From Zobellella iuensis (lineage in GTDB: Bacteria > Pseudomonadota > Gammaproteobacteria > Enterobacterales > Aeromonadaceae): a DNA stretch of 64,000 bases. The notes beneath the pieces are model-generated. The model saw nothing but the letters and a program-made list of their open reading frames with translations, was not told where the DNA came from and did not search any database. Shown piece by piece: positions 19,615 to 27,990 of the stretch; the stretch's first letter is position 1; each line of letters begins with the position of its first letter. Made by a program: the position numbers and the translations under genes. The DNA is taken from positions 248,001-312,000 of the forward strand of contig NZ_JAERTZ010000026.1 of NCBI RefSeq assembly GCF_016746085.1, given 5' to 3'.

Positions 19615-20490
19615 CTATCGCCGCAGCCGGGCCTCTTCACCGATCAGATCCAGCTCCAGCAACGAATAACGATGCTCGACGAAGTCGTAGATATTGGTGG
19701 CCAGGGCCAGCTTGAAATAGACCGAGGCCTGGTCCGGCTGGCCGTTGCGCTGGGCCTGTTTGGCCAGATAGAAATAGGCTTCACACAGGCGCTCGGCCAG
19801 CTCCTGGTTATCCGCGCTCTCTTCGGAAATACGGTTGAGCAGCTGTTCGTCACTGACCTTGCCGAGGTAGACGTTGACGATATCCCAGGCCCACTCATCC
19901 GAGCCATGGGCCTGCTGATGCGCGGCCAGGCTCCGGCTGGCCGACCTGGGATCGAGCTGTTCCAGCGCCAGGTACCACCACAGCAGGCGGTAAGGATCGC
20001 TCGGGTCTTCATCCAGGAACGTCTTCAGATCCCGCGCCGCCAGTTCGGGCCGACCGCCGTAATAGAGGGCGATGCCCCGGTTCAGGTTGGCATAGGTATA
20101 ATCGGGCGCCAGATCCAGGGCCGAATCGAAGGCCTCATAGGCCTCGTCGAATTCCTGATTCTGGGTCAGGTAAACCCCATTGAGATTGTAGGCATCGGCA
20201 AAATCCGGCCGCTCCCGCAGCGCCCGGTTGAAGTCCAGCCGGGCCATGGCCCGCAGGCCGACCCGGTCGAACACCACGCCGCGCTGGAAAAACAGCTCGG
20301 CTCGCTGTTCCGGCGTCAGCCCAGGTGAATTCAGCATCTGCCCCAGGCGGGCAATGCCCAACTCGCTTTCATAGGAAACCTGCATCGGTACGGGCAGCAC
20401 CAGGGTTGGTGTCACCACTTTGGGGGCACTACAGCCGGCCAGCATCACACCAAAAAGGGCTAAAGGACCGAGCAAAAATCTGTCTTTCAA
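19615..20490 (-). CDS. nlpI: NlpI, TPR lipoprotein regulator of peptidoglycan hydrolases
   Basis: Outer-membrane TPR lipoprotein which in E. coli scaffolds MepS degradation by Prc and other hydrolases. The 291-residue protein has a signal peptide with lipobox LAGC (Cys20) and TPR units (AYNLNGVYLTQNQEFDEAYE and ANLNRGIALYYGG). The start codon is TTG at 20490, five bases after GGAG. A MepS-like NlpC/P60 lipoprotein is encoded at 44683. Confidence 0.93.
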   Translation of the reverse strand: MKDRFLLGPLALFGVMLAGCSAPKVVTPTLVLPVPMQVSYESELGIARLGQMLNSPGLTPEQRAELFFQRGVVFDRVGLRAMARLDFNRALRERPDFADAYNLNGVYLTQNQEFDEAYEAFDSALDLAPDYTYANLNRGIALYYGGRPELAARDLKTFLDEDPSDPYRLLWWYLALEQLDPRSASRSLAAHQQAHGSDEWAWDIVNVYLGKVSDEQLLNRISEESADNQELAERLCEAYFYLAKQAQRNGQPDQASVYFKLALATNIYDFVEHRYSLLELDLIGEEARLRR

Positions 20491-20569
20491 GACGGCTCCG
20501 AACTTGTCTTATTATGACCACATGTTATGCAGCTCCACGACGTTTGTCATGTTGCAAATGCATTTCACA

Positions 20570-20597
20570 AATAAAAAGGGGCACAAGCGGCCCCTTT
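20570..20597 (-). terminator. Rho-independent terminator after secF
   Basis: The stem AAAGGGGC/GCCCCTTT with a 7-nt loop is followed on the minus strand by TTTATTT. It ends the queA-tgt-yajC-secD-secF unit, 11 bp past the secF stop. Confidence 0.85.
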
Positions 20598-20607
20598 ACA
20601 ATAACAA

Positions 20608-21552
20608 TTATGGTAACGGTTCCTGATCCGCCCCTTCTTTTTCCACCTGTGGCGGCAACATATGTTCCCGTTGCACCCCGAGCAGCATGGCCCAGGCACT
20701 GGCGATATAGATGGACGAGTAGGTGCCGAAGCCGATACCCAGCAACAAGGCGGTGGCAAAACCGTGGATCAGCGCCCCCCCCTTGAGGAACAGCGCCACC
20801 ACCACCACCAGGGTGGTGGCCGAGGTGATCAGGGTCCGGCTCAGGGTATCGGTAATGGCTTCGTCGAACACCTCGGCGGTCGTGTCGTTGCGGATGCGGC
20901 GAAAATTCTCCCGCACCCGGTCGAACACCACTATGGTGTCGTTGAGCGAGTAGCCCACCACCGTCAACAGGGCGGCCACTATGGTCAGGTCCACCTCGAT
21001 TTGCAGCCAGGAGAACACCCCCAGGGTGATGATCACATCGTGTGCCAACGACAGCACGGCGCCGGAAGCCAGCCGCCACTCGAAGCGCATGCCGACGTAC
21101 AACAGGATGCAGAGCAGCGCCACCAGTATGGCCAGGCCGCCCTGCTCCGCCAATTCGGCACCGATGGCCGGACCGACGAATTCCAGCCGCTTCATCTCGA
21201 CCGAGGGCGAGACCTGCCGCATGGCCGCCAGTACCGATTCACCCTGCTGCTGGACGTTCACGTTCTCCTGGGGTGCCAGGCGGATCAGCAAGTCCCGGCT
21301 GGTGCCGAAATGCTGCACCGTGGCCCCGGGCAGCCCCGCCTCGTTGAGGCGGTCACGCACCTCATCCAGCGCCGCCGCCTGTTCGAAGGCCACCTCGACC
21401 ACGGTGCCGCCGGTAAAGTCCAGGCCCCAGTTCAGGCCACGGGTGGCCAGGCTGAAGAAGGAAAGCGCGATCAACACCAGGGACAGCACGGTGGCCGCCT
21501 TGGAATAACGCATAAAGCGAATGGGTGCTCGGGCTTTGAGGATCTCAAACAT
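20608..21552 (-). CDS. secF: SecF protein-export membrane subunit
   Basis: The 314-residue RND-fold protein has six membrane segments around a periplasmic domain. Conserved motifs are GLDFTGGTVVEV and VVGYSLNDTIVVFDRVREN. SecF with SecD and YajC uses the proton gradient to complete translocation through SecYEG. It follows secD after 12 bp. Confidence 0.97.
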   Translation of the reverse strand: MFEILKARAPIRFMRYSKAATVLSLVLIALSFFSLATRGLNWGLDFTGGTVVEVAFEQAAALDEVRDRLNEAGLPGATVQHFGTSRDLLIRLAPQENVNVQQQGESVLAAMRQVSPSVEMKRLEFVGPAIGAELAEQGGLAILVALLCILLYVGMRFEWRLASGAVLSLAHDVIITLGVFSWLQIEVDLTIVAALLTVVGYSLNDTIVVFDRVRENFRRIRNDTTAEVFDEAITDTLSRTLITSATTLVVVVALFLKGGALIHGFATALLLGIGFGTYSSIYIASAWAMLLGVQREHMLPPQVEKEGADQEPLP

Positions 21553-21564
21553 CGGTTACTTTCC

Positions 21565-23418
21565 TCATATCGGCAGTTTGCTGAGACGCTTGCCGCCCCA
21601 GATCAAGTTGACCAGGGCGCGGGTGCCGACGATGGCGGTAAACATGGAAGCGACGATACCTATCATCAGGGTCACGGCAAAGCCCTTGATGGGGCCCGTG
21701 CCCACCGCGAACAGGATGACGGCGGTGATCAGCGTGGTGATATTGGCATCGGCAATGGTGCTGAGCGCCTTTTCATAGCCCAGGTGAATCGCCTGCTGCA
21801 CGCTGCGGCCACCGCGCAATTCCTCGCGGATCCGCTCGAAGATCAGCACGTTGGCATCCACCGACATGCCGATGGTCAACACTATGCCGGCGATGCCCGG
21901 CAGCGTCATGGTCGCCCCCGGCACCATCGACATCACGCCGATGATGATCACCACGTTGGCCAGCAGGGCGGCATTGGCCACCAGGCCGAACTTGCGGTAG
22001 TAGATGGTCATGAACAACACCACCGCCAGCATGCCGTAGACCATGGCCATAAGGCCGTTTTCCACGTTCTGCTGGCCCAGGCTCGGGCCTATGGTGCGCT
22101 CTTCCACTATCTGGATAGGGGCGATCAGGGCGCCCGCCCGCAGCAGCAGCGCCAGGTTCTGGGCCTCGGCCATGGAGCCGATGCCGGTGATGCGGAAGCT
22201 GCGCCCCAGCCGCGACTGGATGGTGGCCACGTTGATGACTTCCTGATCCTTGCGGAACTTGCGGGAGCCGTCTTCGTTCAGCTCGTCGGTGGGCTTGTAT
22301 TCGGTAAACACGGTGGCCATGGGCCGGCCCACGTTGTCCCGGGTGAAGTCGGCCATGCGGCTGCCGCCGGGGGCATCCAGGCTGATATTCACCTGGGGCC
22401 GACTGAACTCGTCCAGGCCGGAGCTGGCATCGACGATATGCTCACCGGTGAGGATGATGCGTTTTTGCAGCACCACCGGCCGGCCGTCCCTGTCCCGCAG
22501 CAGATCGCTGTTGGGGGGCACCCGGCCGGCGGCAGCGGCGGCCGGGTCGGCGCTTTCATCCACTAGGCGGAACTCCAGGGTGGCGGTGGCGCCGAGGATT
22601 TCCTTGGCCCGCGCGGTATCCTGGATCCCGGGCAACTGCACCACTATGCGCTCGGCACCCTGACGCTGCACCAACGGCTCGGCCACGCCCAGCTCGTTGA
22701 CCCGGTTGCGGATGATGGTGATGTTCTGCTGCAGGGCGTATTCCTTCACTTCCTTCAGCCGCTGTTCGCCCATCACCGCGAACAGGCCGAAGCTGTCGCC
22801 ACTGTCCCGCTCCGAGAACACCAGGTCGGGGTAGCGCCCGCGCAGATAGGTCAGGGCCTGGTTGCGGGTATCCGCCTCGCGGAACACCACCAGGGCACCC
22901 TGATCCTGAGCCAGCACGCCGGAATAGCGCAGGCGCTGCTCGCGCAGATCGGTGCGGAAGTCCTGCACCATCTGTTCCCGCACCCGGCTGAGGGCTTCCT
23001 CCATGTCCACTTCCATCAGAAAGTGCACACCGCCGCGCAGATCCAGGCCCAGCTTGAGCGGGCCGGCGCCGATGGCCTCCAGCCAGGAAGGCGTGGCAGG
23101 GGCCAGGTTGAGGGCGGTGATATAGTTGTCACCCAGGGTTTCCGCCACCAGATCCTTGCCCCTGAGCTGGTCGTCGGTATTACGGAAACGGATAAGCAGT
23201 TGGTTGTCGGCCAGGGCGGCGCTGAGCACCTCGATGCCGGCCTGGTCAAGGGTCTGTTGGGCCTGAGTCAGGGTCGCAGGGGTCACCTGGGTACCGCGGG
23301 AGCCGGACACCTGCAGCGCAGGGTCTTCACCGAACAGATTGGGTGCTGCATAAAGAAAACTGATGGTGATCACGCAGATCACCATCAAGTATTTCCACAG
23401 CGGATATCGATTTAACAC
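21565..23418 (-). CDS. secD: SecD protein-export membrane subunit
   Basis: The 617-residue RND-fold protein has a large periplasmic region (P1 head and base) between TM1 and TM2-6. Motifs include [25 protein letters not shown] and [20 protein letters not shown]. The start is GTG at 23418 with GAGGAG upstream. It lies between yajC and secF in the standard operon. Confidence 0.97.
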   Translation of the reverse strand: MLNRYPLWKYLMVICVITISFLYAAPNLFGEDPALQVSGSRGTQVTPATLTQAQQTLDQAGIEVLSAALADNQLLIRFRNTDDQLRGKDLVAETLGDNYITALNLAPATPSWLEAIGAGPLKLGLDLRGGVHFLMEVDMEEALSRVREQMVQDFRTDLREQRLRYSGVLAQDQGALVVFREADTRNQALTYLRGRYPDLVFSERDSGDSFGLFAVMGEQRLKEVKEYALQQNITIIRNRVNELGVAEPLVQRQGAERIVVQLPGIQDTARAKEILGATATLEFRLVDESADPAAAAAGRVPPNSDLLRDRDGRPVVLQKRIILTGEHIVDASSGLDEFSRPQVNISLDAPGGSRMADFTRDNVGRPMATVFTEYKPTDELNEDGSRKFRKDQEVINVATIQSRLGRSFRITGIGSMAEAQNLALLLRAGALIAPIQIVEERTIGPSLGQQNVENGLMAMVYGMLAVVLFMTIYYRKFGLVANAALLANVVIIIGVMSMVPGATMTLPGIAGIVLTIGMSVDANVLIFERIREELRGGRSVQQAIHLGYEKALSTIADANITTLITAVILFAVGTGPIKGFAVTLMIGIVASMFTAIVGTRALVNLIWGGKRLSKLPI

Positions 23419-23439
23419 GCTGTGCTCCTCGATAGGGAA

Positions 23440-23766
23440 TTAAAGGGACTGGATAGAGCCCTTGGGCAGGACGGCGGTGATAAAGTCCTTTTTGATGGTG
23501 ACTTGAGTCTGTTCACTCAGGTTCAGCACCACATAGTCGTTCTCGGTGGAGATCTTGGAGATTTTACCCACCAGGCCACCGTTGGTCAGCACCTCGTCGC
23601 CCTTGCTCAGGGAAGACATCAGGTTCTTGTGCTCTTTTACCCGCTTGGACTGGGGACGGAAGATCATGAAGTAGAAGATCAGGCCGAACACGACCAGCAT
23701 GATGATCATTTCCATACCGCCGCCGGCGGAGCCGCCCTGAGCATAAGCTTTGGAGATAATATCCAT
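23440..23766 (-). CDS. yajC: YajC, preprotein translocase accessory subunit
   Basis: A 108-residue single-span inner-membrane protein (hydrophobic stretch about residues 18-37) with a basic cytoplasmic tail (RPQSKRVKEHKNLMSSLSKG). It forms the SecDF-YajC complex. A 212-bp gap separates it from tgt, longer than usual, and that gap holds hairpins. Confidence 0.95.
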   Translation of the reverse strand: MDIISKAYAQGGSAGGGMEMIIMLVVFGLIFYFMIFRPQSKRVKEHKNLMSSLSKGDEVLTNGGLVGKISKISTENDYVVLNLSEQTQVTIKKDFITAVLPKGSIQSL

Positions 23767-23879
23767 TCGTTTTGGTTCCTCGTTGATGGTTAAAAGCTGT
23801 TATCCGGCATAGTGTATCGGCGAAAACAGGCACAGCACGCCGACACGCCATGAACATTCACTTCCTGGCTCGCACCTGC

Positions 23880-23954
23880 ATCTGACCGCCAGGGATGGCG
23901 GGAATGCCGAAAATGCAGGAGCAATTTTCGGCGCTGGCAGGTGACGGTCGGCTT
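23880..23954. repeat. Hairpin-rich intergenic element between tgt and yajC
   Basis: The gap contains the stem GCCGAAAAT/ATTTTCGGC (about 23908-23934), a short GACCGCCAGGGATGGCGG palindrome just before it, and GGCAGGTGACGGTCGGC (23937-23953). A close match to that last word, GGCATGTGACGGTCGGC, recurs in the folded region near 27768-27784, suggesting an interspersed repeat family. Confidence 0.5.
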
Positions 23955-23978
23955 AGCTGCTGCCTGTTCTCACCGTTC

Positions 23979-25130
<1,152 letters not shown>

Positions 25131-25172
25131 TTACCTCTGCTGGCCGGAGAAACAGTCCGACCTTGATTTGAT

Positions 25173-25200
25173 GGGACCAGGGATAAGGGACTGGGGATTG
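25173..25200. repeat. Heptamer array, left arm (GGGANNN x4)
   Basis: Four consecutive 7-bp units: GGGACCA, GGGATAA, GGGACTG and GGGATTG. They are in inverted orientation to the array at 25297-25324 and both arms are exactly 28 bp. Together they bracket the 71-bp double-hairpin element. Confidence 0.85.
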
Positions 25201-25213
25201 GTTTATGGGCGTC

Positions 25214-25284
25214 TGTAGGCCCGAATTTATTCGGGCAATACTATCGGCGGCTGCCATTTTCACCCCACTAAAGTGGGGCCTACA
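25214..25284. repeat. 71-bp REPIN-like double-hairpin element
   Basis: The element begins TGTAGGCCC and ends with its complement GGGCCTACA. Inside are the hairpins GCCCGAA-TTTA-TTCGGGC (25219-25236) and CCCCACT-AA-AGTGGGG (25263-25278), separated by 26 bp. Two REP-like hairpins in opposite orientation with complementary ends is the REPIN/BIME layout. It sits in the loop between the two 28-bp heptamer arms. Confidence 0.8.
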
Positions 25285-25296
25285 AACACCTCTGAC

Positions 25297-25324
25297 CAGT
25301 CCCTATTCCCCAGTCCCCAGTCCC
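25297..25324. repeat. Heptamer array, right arm (NNNTCCC x4), inside the queA 3' end
   Basis: Units on the plus strand are CAGTCCC, TATTCCC, CAGTCCC and CAGTCCC, the inverse of the GGGANNN units at 25173-25200. The array overlaps the last codons and the stop of queA (25303-25324). Confidence 0.85.
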
Positions 25325-26364
25325 TGCTGTCGGGTAATAAACATGGCGTCGCCGTAGCTGAAGAAACGGTAACGCTCCGCCACCGCCGCCCGGTAGGCCG
25401 CCATGATATGGTCCTGGCCGGCGAAGGCGCTGACCAGCATGATCAGGGTCGACTCGGGCAGGTGGAAGTTGGTGACCATGGCATCCACCAGCTGGAAGCG
25501 ATAGCCCGGGTAGATAAAGATATCGGTATCGCCGTAGAAGGGAGCCAGCGGCTCGCCCCTGGCCAGGCTGGCCCGGGCCGCGCTTTCCAGGGAACGCACC
25601 GAGGTGGTGCCCACGGCAATAACCCGGCCGCCCCGGGCGCGGGTCGCCTCGATTTGCGCCACCACCTCGGCCGGCACTTCGATATATTCGGCGTGCATCT
25701 TGTGCTCGAGCACATTGTCCACCCGCACCGGCTGGAAGGTGCCCGCCCCCACGTGCAGAGTGATAAAGGCCAGCTCGGCCCCCTTGGCCCTGAGCGCGGC
25801 CAGCAGCGGTTCATCGAAATGCAGGCCGGCGGTGGGGGCCGCCACGGCGCCGGGCTTTTCGTTATAGACGGTCTGGTAGCGTTCCTTGTCGGCGTCGGTA
25901 TCGGGCCGGTCGATATAGGGCGGCAGCGGCATATGGCCCACCGCCTCCAGGATCTCGAGCACGGTGCGTGGGTCGTTGAATTCGATTTCGAACAGGGCGT
26001 CGTGGCGCGCCAGCATGGTGGCGCTGACGTCCGGCTCCAGCAACAGCGCGCTGCCCGGCTTGGGCGACTTGGAGGCGCGCACATGGGCCAGCACCCGCTT
26101 GTCGTCCAGCACCCGTTCCACCAGCACCTCCAGCTTGCCGCCGCTGGCTTTCTGGCCGAACAGCCGCGCCGGTATCACCCGGGTATTGTTGAACACCAGC
26201 AGGTCGCCGGGGTTGACCAGGTCCAGGATCTGGCCGAACCGGCCATGAACGATGGCCCCGCTGTTACCGTCCAGCTGCAACAGCCGGCTGGCGGAGCGCT
26301 CCGGCATCGGATGGCGGGCAATCAGTTCGTCGGGAAGTTCAAAGGAAAAATCACGGACCTGCAT
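25303..26364 (-). CDS. queA: QueA, tRNA preQ1 ribosyltransferase-isomerase
   Basis: Uses the ribosyl group of SAM to make epoxyqueuosine at tRNA position 34. Conserved blocks include [36 protein letters not shown] and [13 protein letters not shown] at 26364, with AGAGG upstream, gives 353 residues; the TTG two codons earlier is less likely. The extreme C-terminus (GLGTGE and the TAG stop) is encoded by the heptamer array and replaces the usual family ending. First gene of the queA-tgt-yajC-secDF unit. Confidence 0.96.
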   Translation of the reverse strand: MQVRDFSFELPDELIARHPMPERSASRLLQLDGNSGAIVHGRFGQILDLVNPGDLLVFNNTRVIPARLFGQKASGGKLEVLVERVLDDKRVLAHVRASKSPKPGSALLLEPDVSATMLARHDALFEIEFNDPRTVLEILEAVGHMPLPPYIDRPDTDADKERYQTVYNEKPGAVAAPTAGLHFDEPLLAALRAKGAELAFITLHVGAGTFQPVRVDNVLEHKMHAEYIEVPAEVVAQIEATRARGGRVIAVGTTSVRSLESAARASLARGEPLAPFYGDTDIFIYPGYRFQLVDAMVTNFHLPESTLIMLVSAFAGQDHIMAAYRAAVAERYRFFSYGDAMFITRQQGLGTGE

Positions 26365-26391
26365 AGACAACCTCTTGTTATAACGGGCGCT

Positions 26392-26420
26392 AGTCTAGTG
26401 AGGGCGAACCACGGGATCAA
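26392..26420 (-). promoter_or_regulatory. Putative sigma-70 promoter of queA-tgt-yajC-secDF
   Basis: On the minus strand TTGATC (26415-26420) and TAGACT (26392-26397) are separated by 17 bp, 27 bp upstream of the queA start. Good spacing, four of six matches in each hexamer. Confidence 0.5.
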
Positions 26421-26563
26421 GGCAATTCGGCCAACATTACGGCATAATGGAACAATCCTGCCGGATCTGGAGTTGGCCATCCGAATCGGCAGCCTGCGGT
26501 GATGGCAGCCATATTATCCGGCCGCCCGGGTAGGCTATCTTGATATAAAAGAGGAGAACACCT

Positions 26564-27073
26564 ATGCCAGCCGTCGTCTCTGAAATCATGTCCCGCAACG
26601 TTATCGGCCTGCCGCCTTCCGCCAGTCTGGCCGAAGCCCGCACCCTGATGCAGCGCCATCATATCCGCCACCTGCCGGTGCTGGAACAAGACAAGCTGGT
26701 GGGCCTGATCAGCCAGCGGGACATTCTGGCGGCCCAGGAGTCCAGCCTGGAAAAGGGAACCAACGGTGCCTTCCTGCAAAATCATACCCTGGCGGAGATC
26801 ATGATCAGCGGCGTGACCACCGTCAGTTCCAGGGCCGGCATCCGCGAGGCCGCCCTCTATCTGCAAAAACACAAGTACGGCTGCCTGCCGGTGGTGGACA
26901 AAGGCAAGCTGGTGGGCATAGTGACCGACAGCGATTTCGTCGCCGTGGCCATCCACCTGCTGGAGGTGCTGGACAATCAACTGGTCGATGAAAGCACTGA
27001 CGACCTCGACCAGGATGAGCTGGAGCTCGCCCCGGACGCCCGGGATTATCAGGACGGCTCCCGGGATCGATGA
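26564..27073 (+). CDS. CBS-domain protein (two CBS repeats)
   Basis: A 169-residue cytosolic protein made of two CBS motifs (about residues 1-62 and 75-135, with VSEIMSRNVIGLPPSASL and LAEIMISGVTTVSSRAGI) and an acidic tail. Paired CBS motifs usually bind adenosine nucleotides. No catalytic domain is attached, so its target is unknown. It overlaps acpH by 4 bp (ATGA), suggesting coupled translation. Confidence 0.88.
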   Translation: MPAVVSEIMSRNVIGLPPSASLAEARTLMQRHHIRHLPVLEQDKLVGLISQRDILAAQESSLEKGTNGAFLQNHTLAEIMISGVTTVSSRAGIREAALYLQKHKYGCLPVVDKGKLVGIVTDSDFVAVAIHLLEVLDNQLVDESTDDLDQDELELAPDARDYQDGSRDR

Positions 27074-27651
27074 ACTACTTGGCCCATCTGCACCTGGCCC
27101 ATCTCAGCCACACCAGCCTGGCCGGCGCCCTGCTGGGCGAATACGCCCGGGGCGACATCGATCAGGGCCTACCCGCCCCGTTGCAGCTCGGTATCCGCCT
27201 GCATCGGCAGATAGACAGCTTCACCGACGCCCATCCGCGGCATCTGGGGGCGGTACAAAGCCTTCCCCCCCCTTTTCGCCGTTACGGCGGCATCATCATG
27301 GACATGATGTTCGATCACTTCCTGGCCCGGCACTGGTCCCGCTACCACCCCTGGGCGCTGGCCGACTTTATCGGCTACAGCCACCGCCAGTTGCTGCCGA
27401 GCGAGCATTGGCCACCCGCCCTGGTCACCCTGGTGGCGCGGCTCAAGCAGCACCGGCTGCTGGCCCAGTACGAAAGTTTCGAAGGCATCACCCGGGCCAT
27501 CATCCGCATCGACGGCCGCTTTCGCCGCCCCTCCCCCCTGCCCGACTGCGCGCCCCTGCTGCGGGCCCATTACGACGAGATGGAGCAGGCCTTTCTCGCC
27601 TTCTATCCCGAGTTGCAGGACTTTGTGCTGAGCCAAACCCGACGGGATTAG
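27070..27651 (+). CDS. acpH: Acyl carrier protein phosphodiesterase
   Basis: AcpH removes the 4'-phosphopantetheine arm from ACP. The 193-residue protein has the family opening MNYLAHLHLAHLSHTSLAG, then GIRLHRQIDSFTDAHP and MDMMFDHFLARHW, whose His and Asp residues resemble an HD-type metal site. An ACP-modifying PPTase is encoded at 45285. It ends the plus-strand pair with the CBS gene. Confidence 0.9.
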   Translation: MNYLAHLHLAHLSHTSLAGALLGEYARGDIDQGLPAPLQLGIRLHRQIDSFTDAHPRHLGAVQSLPPPFRRYGGIIMDMMFDHFLARHWSRYHPWALADFIGYSHRQLLPSEHWPPALVTLVARLKQHRLLAQYESFEGITRAIIRIDGRFRRPSPLPDCAPLLRAHYDEMEQAFLAFYPELQDFVLSQTRRD

Positions 27652-27694
27652 TACCTGTTTACGATCTTTTCATGGCCGCCTGTTACCACCCAGC

Positions 27695-27808
27695 AAAGAG
27701 GCAACAGGGCCACCTCCACCGACACGCTGCAAGCACGTCCCTGTGACGCTCGGCACATGCCGTCCCTGGCATGTGACGGTCGGCGGAGGCCATCCCTGTT
27801 GCCTCTTT
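27695..27808. repeat. Long inverted repeat with about 29-bp arms
   Basis: The left arm starts AAAGAGGCAACAGGG and the right arm ends CCCTGTTGCCTCTTT, a perfect 15-bp match continued imperfectly towards the centre (ACCTCCACCGAC against GTCGGCGGAGGC). The 55-bp interior carries its own hairpin. No transposase gene is present, so a non-autonomous element or structured RNA is possible. Confidence 0.82.
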
Positions 27809-27878
27809 CAAACCCCGACGCTGCCTGAAGGTATTGCCAACAGGCGGCTGCGGGGCGACAGAGAGGACAAAGGGCGCA

Positions 27879-27918
27879 GCTCCGCCGGCCCTCCGCGCCA
27901 GGGAGGGCGCGGCGGAGC
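27879..27918. repeat. GC-rich hairpin downstream of the kinase gene
   Basis: GCTCCGCCG-GCCCTCC pairs with GGAGGGC-G-CGGCGGAGC (one bulged base) around the 6-nt loop GCGCCA. It lies 73 bp past the kinase stop on the minus strand but has no U-tract, so factor-independent termination is uncertain. Confidence 0.6.
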
Positions 27919-27990
27919 CCCCAGGGAGGGGTTCACGGCGTGCCGGAGGAACTGTGCGCTTTGGCCGAGAATAAAGACTCCAAACAAGCG

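Larger units (their letters stand above)
27652..27990. other. 339-bp gene-free, strongly folded region between convergent acpH and kinase
   Basis: No credible gene is present: a short open frame across it has no start signal and lies in inverted repeats. Nested structure is clear. Outer arms are GCCGCCTGTT (27675-27684) and AACAGGCGGC (27839-27848). Inner arms of about 29 bp are at 27695-27723 and 27779-27808. A central hairpin CACATGCC/GGCATGTG spans about 27753-27776. A separate GC-rich hairpin lies at 27879-27918. It may be an inverted-repeat element, a structured RNA or an elaborate terminator. Confidence 0.8.

Noticed and set aside
20662-22566. 634-codon plus-strand frame opposite secD/secF
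   Set aside because: Antisense shadow; His/Gln-rich translation, while secD and secF are certain.
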